Below are positions 18,500 to 26,318 of a DNA stretch of 64,000 nucleotides, piece after piece. The stretch is taken from positions 9,091 through 73,090 of the forward strand of contig CAZGJA010000040.1 in assembly GCA_964526695.1 (NCBI GenBank). Direction: 5' to 3'. The stretch comes from JABWBH01 sp964526695. GTDB taxonomy: Bacteria; Planctomycetota; Phycisphaerae; UBA1845. The translations under genes and the position numbers were made by a program. Under the pieces are notes generated by a model. The model did no database searches and had not been told where the DNA came from. It saw only the letters and a list, made by a program, of their open reading frames with translations. Every line of letters starts with the position of its first letter. Position 1 is the first letter of the stretch.

Positions 18500-18897
18500 A
18501 CTGCCCAGAATCCAGCGGCCTGGCAGCACACCCTGGAGCGCCCCCCGCGCGGGAGCGACAGTTCCAAATGCCCATTTCCGAGTTCTACTGCGGCCTGTCA
18601 GGGCAAGCCCTCTCCCACAACGGGCCATCGGCCCGCCGGCAGATCGTGAGACATCCGGTCGCCAAGAGCGGACTCGTGAAGTCGGTGATTGCCTCGCAGC
18701 GCCCCACGGCATGTCAGCCTCGGTCGTTCGTGTACCAGCGTAATTCGTGGACTTGTGCTTTGTGTCTCGATGCGTTGATTCGGAGGCGCAATCTTCGGAT
18801 TCCCACCAGTTTGTGCTTGCGTTTTCCCGCGGATCGGGTAGAAGCGCGAATAGGCGACCTCGATGGACTGCGGCTTTTCGAGGAAAAGGAATCCCTC

Positions 18898-19281
18898 ATG
18901 TCAACGACTCTCTCCTCAATGTCCCCCGATGGGTTCAGCCGGCCGGGCAGTGCGGACGCCGCTGTGCTGGACGAGCGGCGATGCGACGATCGGGTGTCGC
19001 GCGAGCTGCGCGTAACCCTGATTCGCGAAGATGGTTCGCGCATCGGCCCTTACCCCACGGACAACCTCAGCGAGAGCGGGCTGCACGTCACGGTGCCGGT
19101 CGGTTACGGGCTGGCGGTCGGTCAGCGGTATGAAGTCGTGCTGCGCGATTCGAACAGCCCCCCAAGCCTGAGGATCGACGAGGGTCTCTACGCGACCGTC
19201 GTGCGCACCCAGATGCGCACGGACGCCGAACGCAATGCCATCGGCGTGGGGCTGCGCCTGGATCAGCCGCTCTTCCTGTAG
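18898..19281 (+). CDS. PilZ-domain protein
   Basis: This 127-residue soluble protein begins at ATG 18898, with AGGAAAAGGA just upstream. It has the two PilZ signatures for cyclic-di-GMP binding: the RxxxR motif in RRCDDR near residue 28 and the [DN]xSxxG motif in DNLSESGLHV near residue 57. A beta-barrel-like sequence follows to the C terminus. PilZ proteins sense c-di-GMP and alter motility, surface polysaccharide or secretion. No output domain is fused here, so it probably acts through a partner. No diguanylate cyclase gene is in the window. Both neighbours are separated by more than 450 bp, so it is likely a single transcription unit. Confidence 0.85.
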   Translation: MSTTLSSMSPDGFSRPGSADAAVLDERRCDDRVSRELRVTLIREDGSRIGPYPTDNLSESGLHVTVPVGYGLAVGQRYEVVLRDSNSPPSLRIDEGLYATVVRTQMRTDAERNAIGVGLRLDQPLFL

Positions 19282-19753
19282 CCCCTCCTTTGACTCCGCC
19301 GCGATCGAAACGCCCTTCCGTGAATGATCCGCGCCGGCCGCAGTGACTCGACTCCACGACGCCCAATCGCTCAGGGCAGGCCCAGCCCCTCGCTTCACCC
19401 CAAATCGCCGCCGCGCGGCGTAGCCCGGCTCGACCCTTCGGACGGCTCACGGCGGGAAGGCGCCGTGCCCGAGTCCTCAAAAAAATCGTCGATTCCAGCC
19501 TGCCCCATGCTTGCAAGCGCTGCGGAGGTGGAGTATAGGTCACCTGTGCGCGGCTGCGTCATCGACGCGGACCGTGAAGCTTCGTCCGCCGTCGCTCTTT
19601 GCGGGAGCGGGGCCGGCGAGGATCGCGTTATTATTCATTCATGGCGCGCGGGTCGGCGATGCAAAGTCGGCCCGGCGGCGGGGAATCGCGGGTTCGCCGA
19701 ACCAGGGGGTTGATGGGCGAATCGGCGGCTGGCTTGATCGCAGGAGTACGGCT
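19282..19753. other. Intergenic region, no gene seen
   Basis: Open frames run through this spacer and into the next gene, but they lack coding character and a start site. No repeat family from elsewhere in the window was recognised here. Confidence 0.4.
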
Positions 19754-20647
19754 TTGAGCACCCTGACGAAAGTCTTCGTGGTGATGCTGGTGGTCTCCAG
19801 CATCGCCTTTACCACCGTGGCGGTTTCCATCAGCGCGCAGACGACGCGTTGGAAGGCCGCTTACGACGCGAGGGATAAAGAGGCAAACGTCGCGGACGTG
19901 ACGATTCGCAATCTGCACGCCGGACACGCTGCGCAGATCGCGACGCTGCGCGACACGGTCAATGCGCAGCAGGCGCGCCTCGCCGCGCTGGAAGGCGATC
20001 TTGAGACCGTTCGCAAGGAGGCTTCGACCAAGGAAGCCGGGCTTAAGCAGATGCAGGCCGAGCGCGCCAATCTCGAGGCGATGAACCGCGGACTGCTCGG
20101 CCAGCTTCAGGTCAGCAATTCCAACGGCGAAAGTTTCCGCCAGCAGCGCGACCGCATGGAGTCCGCGACGCTCGACCTTCAGACGCGCAACATTCACCTC
20201 ACCGAGCGCGTCAACGATCAGACGGCGCAGATCGCCGTCCTCATGGAGCAGCGCCGCCAGTTCGAGCAGCAGCTCGAAATGCTCAAGCGCGAGAACTCAG
20301 GGCTGTCGCGGCAGGCGAATCGGCTCGGCGCGGGCGCCACGATGGAAGACCCCAAGGGCGCTGGCCTGCCCGGCATCACGGCGGCAACGCCCGTGTCCAG
20401 TTCGGCGGTGCGCGGCAAGGTGCTGGGCGTCGAGGGCAACATCGTCACGCTCAGCGTCGGCTCGGCCGACGGCGTCGAGCGCGACATGGTGTTCGTCATC
20501 CGCCGCAGCGGCGAGTACATCGGCGACGTGACGATCAACGCGGTGGAGCCGAATCAGTCGGCCGGCCGGTTGACGCGGCAGCGCCTTGCTCCGCAGTCCG
20601 ACGACGAAGTCATTGACTTGAGCCACCTGGCCTCTTCGAGAGGATAA
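19754..20647 (+). CDS. MreC-like membrane coiled-coil protein
   Basis: This protein of about 297 residues is read from TTG 19754, which has CAGGAG eight bases upstream and opens directly onto a membrane helix (VFVVMLVVSSIAFTTVAV). Upstream in-frame residues look non-coding. Residues 40-205 are a long coiled coil rich in Gln, Arg, Glu and Ala. Residues about 225-280 form a small beta domain (GKVLGVEGNIVTLSVGSADG, then GVERDMVFVIRRSGEYIGDV) that resembles the beta domains of MreC. The layout of one N-terminal helix, a coiled coil and a periplasmic beta domain is that of MreC, and mreB lies 470 bp downstream. The gene for a 50-residue membrane peptide starts five bases after its stop. True homology to MreC is unproven; the safe call is an inner-membrane coiled-coil protein. 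Confidence 0.75.
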   Translation: MSTLTKVFVVMLVVSSIAFTTVAVSISAQTTRWKAAYDARDKEANVADVTIRNLHAGHAAQIATLRDTVNAQQARLAALEGDLETVRKEASTKEAGLKQMQAERANLEAMNRGLLGQLQVSNSNGESFRQQRDRMESATLDLQTRNIHLTERVNDQTAQIAVLMEQRRQFEQQLEMLKRENSGLSRQANRLGAGATMEDPKGAGLPGITAATPVSSSAVRGKVLGVEGNIVTLSVGSADGVERDMVFVIRRSGEYIGDVTINAVEPNQSAGRLTRQRLAPQSDDEVIDLSHLASSRG

Positions 20648-20652
20648 CCGCC

Positions 20653-20805
20653 ATGAGCGATCGTCCATCCGCGATGCGTCCGGAAAGCGACATTTACACG
20701 GTGCTGGCGGTGCTGGCCACGGTGATCGTCTTGGCGGGGACGGTGTTCCTCTTCGTTCGCAGTCAGCAGCTCTTCGGAACTTGGAACCCGTTTACGAAAG
20801 CCTAG
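20653..20805 (+). CDS. 50-residue single-span membrane peptide
   Basis: ATG 20653 opens a 50-codon frame five bases after the stop of the coiled-coil gene and ends with TAG at 20803-20805. The peptide starts MSDRPSAMRPESDIYTVLAV. It continues as one membrane helix (about residues 14-36) and ends in a short tail with RSQQLFGTWNPFTKA. Very close spacing, codon usage like its neighbours and a clean helix support a real gene. It is probably co-translated with the upstream protein and may form a membrane complex with it. It is far shorter than MreD. No family was recognised. Confidence 0.7.
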   Translation: MSDRPSAMRPESDIYTVLAVLATVIVLAGTVFLFVRSQQLFGTWNPFTKA

Positions 20806-21115
20806 CGGCCGGGGTAGTTCGTCGCTCCGCGACGAGACTGATGCTCGCCTGCGAGGGAATGACGAAAACCGGCTTTCGCCAAAGAGGCTAACGGCTCGCG
20901 GGCGCCGAGGGACATGCCCGGCGAAGCGGAAGGCGGAGGCCAAAACAGAATACGCCAGGAAATGCGACGAGGTCGGCCATCGTGCCGGTCTCGTCGCTCG
21001 TGCATCCGTCGCCGCTTCGCACAGACATCGTGGACCTCAGCGCGACCCGGACCTGCGCTGCTTTGCAACTTGACGTGCTGCGCACCCGCCAGGCCGGACG
21101 GGGAAGGAGCCGGAC
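20806..21115. other. mreB upstream region with palindromes
   Basis: The spacer has a TCGTCGCTCCGCGACGA palindrome (20819-20835) and a degraded REP-like half (CTCGCCTGCGAGGGAATGAC, 20854-20873). GGAAGGAG precedes the mreB start. Nothing else was recognised. Confidence 0.55.
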
Positions 21116-22168
21116 ATGATCGGTGATTATCTGTTGGGCCTCTTCAGCCTGGACATGGGCATCGACCTCGGCACGTGCAACACCCTTGTCTGCATCAAGG
21201 GCGAAGGCATCGTGCTCAACGAGCCTTCCGTGGTCGCCGTCCGCCGCGGCACCACGCAGGTTCTGCAAAACGGCAACGCCGTCGGCCTGGTCGCCAAGGA
21301 GATGCTCGGCAAGACGCCCGGCTCCATTGTCGCCATCCGCCCGCTCAAGGACGGCGTCATCGCCGACTTCGACATCACCGAGGCCATGCTCGGCTACTTC
21401 ATCCGCAAGGTCCACGGTCGCCGCGCGTTCGCCCGCCCGCGCGTGGTCATCGCCATCCCCTCGGGCATCACCGCCGTCGAGAAGCGCGCCGTGTACAACT
21501 CGGCCGAGCGCGCCGGGGCTCGCGAGGTGTACCTGTTGGAAGAGCCCATGGCCGCGGGCATCGGCGCCGGGCTGCCCATCGGCGAGTCCACCGGCTCGAT
21601 GATCGTGGACATCGGCGGCGGCACGACCGAGGTGGCGATCATGTCGCTGGGCGACATCGCCGTCTGCGAGAGCATCCGCGTGGCGGGCGACGACCTCGAC
21701 GAGTCGGTGGTCAACTACATGCGCCGCACGTACAACCTGTGCATCGGTCCGCAGACGGCGGAGGCCATCAAGATCGAAATCGGCTCGGTCGCGCCGCAGG
21801 AATCGGAGCTGACGCGCGAGGTTCGCGGTCGCGATAACGTCAGCGGACTGCCGCGCGCCTGCACCATCACCAGCGAGGAAATCCGCGACGCCCTCCGCGA
21901 GCCGATCGATCAGATCATCGAGTGCGTCATCCGCACGCTGGAGCGCACGGAGCCGGAACTGTCCGCCGACCTCGTGGCCAACGGCATTCACCTCGCCGGC
22001 GGCGGCGCGCTGCTGCGCGGGCTGGACAGGGTCATCGCCCAGGCCACCGGGCTGGACGTGCACATCGCCGACGATCCGCTCACCTGCGTCGCCCGCGGCA
22101 CGTCGGTGTATCTTGAGAACCTCGCTCAGTGGAAGGAAACGCTCGAATCCGACGCGGACGGGTACTGA
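21116..22168 (+). CDS. mreB: Rod-shape-determining actin homologue MreB
   Basis: This 350-residue MreB is the usual length for the family. Sequence shows the actin-fold phosphate-1 motif GIDLGTCNTLVCIKG near residue 16, phosphate-2 IVDIGGGTTEVAIMSLGD near residue 163, and the adenosine motif LAGGGALLRGLDRVI near residue 290. MreB forms membrane-bound filaments that steer cell-wall synthesis during elongation. GGAAGGAG six bases before ATG 21116 supports the start. The usual mreC and mreD are not downstream. The nearest candidates are the coiled-coil protein at 19754 and the 50-residue peptide at 20653, which lie upstream. A DUF1697 gene follows on the same strand after 250 bp. Confidence 0.96.
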   Translation: MIGDYLLGLFSLDMGIDLGTCNTLVCIKGEGIVLNEPSVVAVRRGTTQVLQNGNAVGLVAKEMLGKTPGSIVAIRPLKDGVIADFDITEAMLGYFIRKVHGRRAFARPRVVIAIPSGITAVEKRAVYNSAERAGAREVYLLEEPMAAGIGAGLPIGESTGSMIVDIGGGTTEVAIMSLGDIAVCESIRVAGDDLDESVVNYMRRTYNLCIGPQTAEAIKIEIGSVAPQESELTREVRGRDNVSGLPRACTITSEEIRDALREPIDQIIECVIRTLERTEPELSADLVANGIHLAGGGALLRGLDRVIAQATGLDVHIADDPLTCVARGTSVYLENLAQWKETLESDADGY

Positions 22169-22420
22169 TGAGCGGTCTGCCGCTCCACTCCCGCCCAGGG
22201 AGGGGTCGGGGGAGGGTTGGTTCCTTCAGCGAGCAGTCCCGCCGGGGTGACAGTACCTCAGTTGAAATGTCTGTGCGAGGATTCCATGCTTGGGAGCCTG
22301 GAATCCGGGTTGCGCTCTGGCACGGAAACGTGAAAGGCTGATGAGGGACAAGACCCATAGGCTGCGGATGCTCAATCCTGCCGGCGTGCGCGCGTGAAGC
22401 TCCTGACGGGAGGCTGGGCA

Positions 22421-22972
22421 ATGGACCGCTTCATCGCCCTCTATCGCGGCATCAATGTGGGTGGAAGGAACTCGGTGAAGATGGCGTCGCTGCGCGCGAT
22501 GCATGAGCGGCTCGGACACCGCGCCGTGACGAGCTATATCCAGAGTGGAAACATCGTCTTCTCGGCCACCGGATCGGCCGGGACCATCGCCCGAAAGGTC
22601 GCCGCCCAGTTTGTCGAAGAGTTCGGTCCCGCGGCACGGGTCATCGTGGTTCCGGCGGCGCGCTGGCGCGCCATGTTGCGCGACAACCCCTACGCACCGT
22701 TCAGCGCGAAAGCTCCAAAGACGGTGCATGCCGGCGTCTGCGAGGGCGAACCCAGCGCCGCGGGACTGAAGGCTCTGCAAGAAAAAACCGGCGGAAGCGA
22801 GACGTTCGTGGTGAGCGGCGAACTTATTTACCTGCACGCGCCGGATGGGTTCGGAACGTCGAAGTTTGCCGCCGGGATGGAGAGGGCGTCTGGCGTGCCA
22901 ATCACGGTACGCAACTGGCGCACGATTGAAGCCCTTTGGAAGATGCTCGATCGTGCTGAACCAAGCAGTTAG
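22421..22972 (+). CDS. DUF1697-family protein
   Basis: This 183-residue soluble protein has the DUF1697 opening FIALYRGINVGGRNSVKM (residues 4-21) and the conserved SYIQSGNIVFSATG (about residues 38-51). ATG 22421 has GGGAGG about eight bases upstream and begins exactly where the family begins. The domain is widespread in bacteria and often acquired singly. Its fold is known to be ferredoxin-like in a solved member, but no activity is established. It stands alone between mreB and iscX, with no operon signal. Confidence 0.88.
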   Translation: MDRFIALYRGINVGGRNSVKMASLRAMHERLGHRAVTSYIQSGNIVFSATGSAGTIARKVAAQFVEEFGPAARVIVVPAARWRAMLRDNPYAPFSAKAPKTVHAGVCEGEPSAAGLKALQEKTGGSETFVVSGELIYLHAPDGFGTSKFAAGMERASGVPITVRNWRTIEALWKMLDRAEPSS

Positions 22973-23174
22973 CCCGCCCCCGGCAAGAGCCGTAGAATGA
23001 TTGCCCGCGCCGGCTGCAAACGGCAAGCAGGGTCGAGACGGCGGCCGGTGACATTGGCGCCGAGAGCACAAGGGTGCACAGGTTCTATGCCGTACCATCG
23101 GACGTACGAGATTAGCAAACCTCGGATTCGCCGCGGCAATCCCAGGCCAGTCTGGTTTTCGCAGGAGCATCACC

Positions 23175-23396
23175 ATGCCTCGCGGCCTGAAATGGACCGA
23201 CAGTGAAGACATCGCCCTGGCGCTCCTGGATCGCTTCCCCGACCGGGATCCGCTCACCGTCCGCTTCACCGACCTGCACGACTGGGTGCTGGAAATCCCC
23301 GGCTTCGCCGACGACGCCAAGGCTTCGAACGAAGCCAAGCTGGAAGCGATCCAGATGGCGTGGCTGGAGGAGTGGAAGTCGCAAGAGAGCGAGTGA
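23175..23396 (+). CDS. iscX: IscX-like iron-sulfur assembly accessory protein
   Basis: This 73-residue protein aligns end to end with IscX (YfhJ). It shows LKWTDSEDIALALLDRFPD, then DPLTVRFTDLHDWVLEI, the acidic FADDAKASNEAKLEAIQ and a terminal WLEEW. IscX binds the cysteine desulfurase IscS and iron and modulates Fe-S cluster assembly. GGAG precedes ATG 23175. It is normally the last gene of an isc operon, but here it stands alone, with no iscS, iscU, hscA or fdx in the window. It must work with desulfurase components encoded elsewhere, if it works in that pathway at all. Confidence 0.9.
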   Translation: MPRGLKWTDSEDIALALLDRFPDRDPLTVRFTDLHDWVLEIPGFADDAKASNEAKLEAIQMAWLEEWKSQESE

Positions 23397-23787
23397 GCGA
23401 AGAGGGGGCGGCAGACGCGGGCTTCCAGCGTGCAGCTCCGGCGTGCAGTTCCGGCAGCTCGGTGCTTTACGCGTCGGGTTACCTCCCCAAGCCAGGCAGA
23501 ATAGGCGCAAACCCGCCCCGCCGCTGATTGCTACACGCACGTGCATTCGCAGCCGTCCGCCTGGCGCTCGCGGCGTGACGCGCAGGCGTCGGCTTCCTAC
23601 AATCAACATCCGTGTTCCGCGCAGCGTCTCTCGCTCGAACGGGCTGGGCATTCATCCTACGGGAACCCGCCACGCCCGATCGAGGCAGCGACCTTGAGTG
23701 CGTCGCCCGACGGCATCTCAACTTGCGCCGGATCACCGGGCATCGGATCATCACGCAAGGCTCGACCAAGGCGATGAGAACAGGACC
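23397..23787. other. Intergenic region upstream of resB, no gene seen
   Basis: No coding frame, repeat family or terminator was recognised here. The resB promoter should lie within it. Confidence 0.4.
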
Positions 23788-26247
23788 ATGCAGCAGGCTT
23801 TCGACCGCGAGGGAAACGGAATGGGCAAGGTCGTGGGCGGACCTCGCGACGACGGCACGGGCGCGCCCGCCGCTGAGCGACTCAGCGCATCCGGCAATGG
23901 GCGGCCCGCTGCGCCGGCGCGCGGGGGGAACGTGATCCTGCGCGTCTTCAGTTCCGTCTGGCTGGGGATCGTCCTGCTGGTCTTGCTTTTCATCTACAGC
24001 TCGGTCGGCAGCGCCATGCCCTTCGTGCGGCAGCACCGCTGGCTGGAGATGACCGAGTTCGAGTGGTTCCACTGGTGGCCCTTCGACGTGCTCATCGCCC
24101 TGATCTGCGTCAACATCACCGTGGTCACGCTGCGTCGTATTCCGCTTCGCACGGTCAACTACGGCGTGTGGATGATCCATGCGGGAATCCTGATCCTCTC
24201 TGGCGGGTCGGTTTACTACTTCGGCACGAAGATCGAGGGTGATGCGCAGGTGCTGCGCCGCCACGTTCGCATCGTCGTGCCGGGCGCCGATCAGCCCGAA
24301 GGTCTCGTCGTGCTTCCCGGAAATCAGACGGCGGTCCAAACGCCGCAGGGTCCGTGGACGTTCTCGATTCAGGAGACGAATTCCGAATACCGGCTCATGA
24401 CCGGCGACGACACGGGCAAGCGCGCCCACGCCGTCATGGTCGCCGTTCAGCCGCCGCAGGGCGAGGCGTTCGTCCGCCAGCTCCTGACCGGCTACCCGCA
24501 GTTCACCGAGGACGTCCTCCCCGGCAAGGGCCGCGCGATCAAGGCCATCGGCAAGCCGCTGGTGGATGAGTCGCTGCAACTGAGCCTGGAGTACGAGCCG
24601 CAGCAATGGTTCCACGTCATGAACTCGTGGGCGCTCTACGTGCGCGAGGAAGGGGCGAAGGAATGGACGCAGGCCCCGCTGCGCCACATGCCGCGCTACA
24701 ACGCCTGCGTGCCGGCGCGCGAGGATGTCCTCGCCGACACGCCCGTGGAGCTGCGCCCGCTCGATCTGCCCGTTGAGTTTCCGAAGGATCAGATCAACCT
24801 CGGCGACGCGACGTTTCACATCAGCGGCTACCTGCCCTATGCGGAGATGCGCCGCAACTGGCTCGACGGCGGATCCCGCTTGAATCCGTATCTCCGCGTC
24901 AACATCATCGAGGGCGACGGCGCGCCCCGGCCCATCGAGATGCTCTCGCTCGATGCCAACGCGCGGCGGGCGCTGGACGGCGCGGTCGAGTTCCGCCTCC
25001 TCTCGGACGAGAGCCAGATCGAGCAGCTTCCGAAGACGTCCATGCCCGCGCTGACCATCCGAGTGCCGGCTTCCGGCTTCGAGCGCAGGCTGGAGCTGAC
25101 GCAGGACAAGGTCGTGGGCAACGACGGTCCGTGGACCGAGCTTGAAGGGGCGGGCCTGTCGTATCGCGTCGCACAGGTGATGGAGGATCTCGAAGTCGCG
25201 CCGGGGCGCACGGCGTCCCTTGCCTGGCTGGATCTGAAATCCAGCGAGAAGGAATGGACGCGCGTGGTGATGGACGACGCGGCCGGGTCGTTCGACATGC
25301 CGGGGCTGGGCTTCGACCCGCACGCGGCCGGGGCCGCTCGCGAGCGCGGCACGGACCCGACGATCGTAACCGAGTTCTCGCCGTCCTCCGCGCGGCTGAT
25401 CTTTTCGGCGCTGCCGGACGGGCGGTTGCACGTCGTGTGGAACGGATCGGAGTCGCTGGCATTCCGCCGTTTTGCGATGATCGGCGAGGCGCTTTCGCTG
25501 GCGCCGCACATCCGCGTCGTGGCGACGAGTCTTCTGCTCAACGCCGTGTCCGAGGTGAAGCCGTACATCGTGCCGCCGCAGCGCCGCGAGAAGGAGCTGA
25601 TGTCGCAGTTCCTCGTGTCGATGATCCGCCTCGACATGACGAGCGGCGGGCGGACGCGCAGCGAGTGGATCCCCTTCAGCACTTATGCGGCGCTGGACGA
25701 GAACTACGGCTATCGCGGGCGCTACCCGTTTCGACCTCTTAAGTTAACGCTTGCCGACGGTCGGCGGATCGAAGTGTTGTTCTCGCGGCAGCGCCAACCG
25801 CTGCCCGCGCCTGTGGCGCTGGAGGATTTCGAGCTGCTCGCCCAGCTCGGCGGCTACACGGGCGAGAACCTCACCGTCCGCAACTGGCGCAGCGATCTGC
25901 GCTTCTGGAGCGACGCCGGCTGGACTGGCTCGCAGCCCGTCAGCGTCAACTCCCCCACCGAGAGCCGCGGCTACTGGTACTATCAGGCCGCCTGGGATCC
26001 GCCGCCGCAGAACGCGCCGGGGGGGGGGATGAATTACACCGTGCTCGGCGTGGGCAACAGCAACGGCGTGAACATCATGTTGGCGGGCTGCTGCCTGTCG
26101 GTGATCGGCATGATCTACGCGTTTTATGTCAAGCCGCGCATCATCCGCCGCCGCAAGGAGCAGGCCTCGCTGAAGCTCAATCGAGGGCGGCAGGAAGGCG
26201 CGGAGCATGAGCCGGCCGCGGATCGCGCCGCGTTGGGCGTGGGGTAA
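23788..26247 (+). CDS. resB: ResB/CcsB-type cytochrome c biogenesis protein
   Basis: This protein of about 819 residues belongs to system II cytochrome c maturation, in which CcsB/ResB and CcsA move haem across the membrane and attach it to apocytochrome CXXCH sites. Three membrane helices lie near the N terminus (LGIVLLVLLFIYSSVGSA; FDVLIALICVNITVVTL; NYGVWMIHAGILILSGGSV). A very long periplasmic domain follows, and a last helix lies near residue 770 (MLAGCCLSVIGMIYAFY). WMIHAG in helix 3 holds the His expected as a haem ligand. At about 820 residues it is longer than many ResB proteins, the extra length being in the periplasmic domain. ATG 23788 or 23821 could be the start. The ccsA gene follows after 71 bp. 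No thioredoxin-like ResA and no apocytochrome gene is adjacent. Confidence 0.88.
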   Translation: MQQAFDREGNGMGKVVGGPRDDGTGAPAAERLSASGNGRPAAPARGGNVILRVFSSVWLGIVLLVLLFIYSSVGSAMPFVRQHRWLEMTEFEWFHWWPFDVLIALICVNITVVTLRRIPLRTVNYGVWMIHAGILILSGGSVYYFGTKIEGDAQVLRRHVRIVVPGADQPEGLVVLPGNQTAVQTPQGPWTFSIQETNSEYRLMTGDDTGKRAHAVMVAVQPPQGEAFVRQLLTGYPQFTEDVLPGKGRAIKAIGKPLVDESLQLSLEYEPQQWFHVMNSWALYVREEGAKEWTQAPLRHMPRYNACVPAREDVLADTPVELRPLDLPVEFPKDQINLGDATFHISGYLPYAEMRRNWLDGGSRLNPYLRVNIIEGDGAPRPIEMLSLDANARRALDGAVEFRLLSDESQIEQLPKTSMPALTIRVPASGFERRLELTQDKVVGNDGPWTELEGAGLSYRVAQVMEDLEVAPGRTASLAWLDLKSSEKEWTRVVMDDAAGSFDMPGLGFDPHAAGAARERGTDPTIVTEFSPSSARLIFSALPDGRLHVVWNGSESLAFRRFAMIGEALSLAPHIRVVATSLLLNAVSEVKPYIVPPQRREKELMSQFLVSMIRLDMTSGGRTRSEWIPFSTYAALDENYGYRGRYPFRPLKLTLADGRRIEVLFSRQRQPLPAPVALEDFELLAQLGGYTGENLTVRNWRSDLRFWSDAGWTGSQPVSVNSPTESRGYWYYQAAWDPPPQNAPGGGMNYTVLGVGNSNGVNIMLAGCCLSVIGMIYAFYVKPRIIRRRKEQASLKLNRGRQEGAEHEPAADRAALGVG

Positions 26248-26318
26248 GAGGGCTGATCGAACGCTTGAATACTGCGCAACCCTGCACACACAAACTGAAT
26301 CAGATTGGAGTTCGCACC

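Larger units (their letters stand above)
18277..18897. other. Spacer rich in REP-like repeats, no gene seen
   Basis: This region contains two head-to-tail REP-like palindromes (18424-18482) and a TCGTCGC...GCGACGA palindrome (18483-18499). The last 100 bp before 18898 presumably hold the promoter of the PilZ gene, but no clear -35/-10 pair was recognised. Confidence 0.5.
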
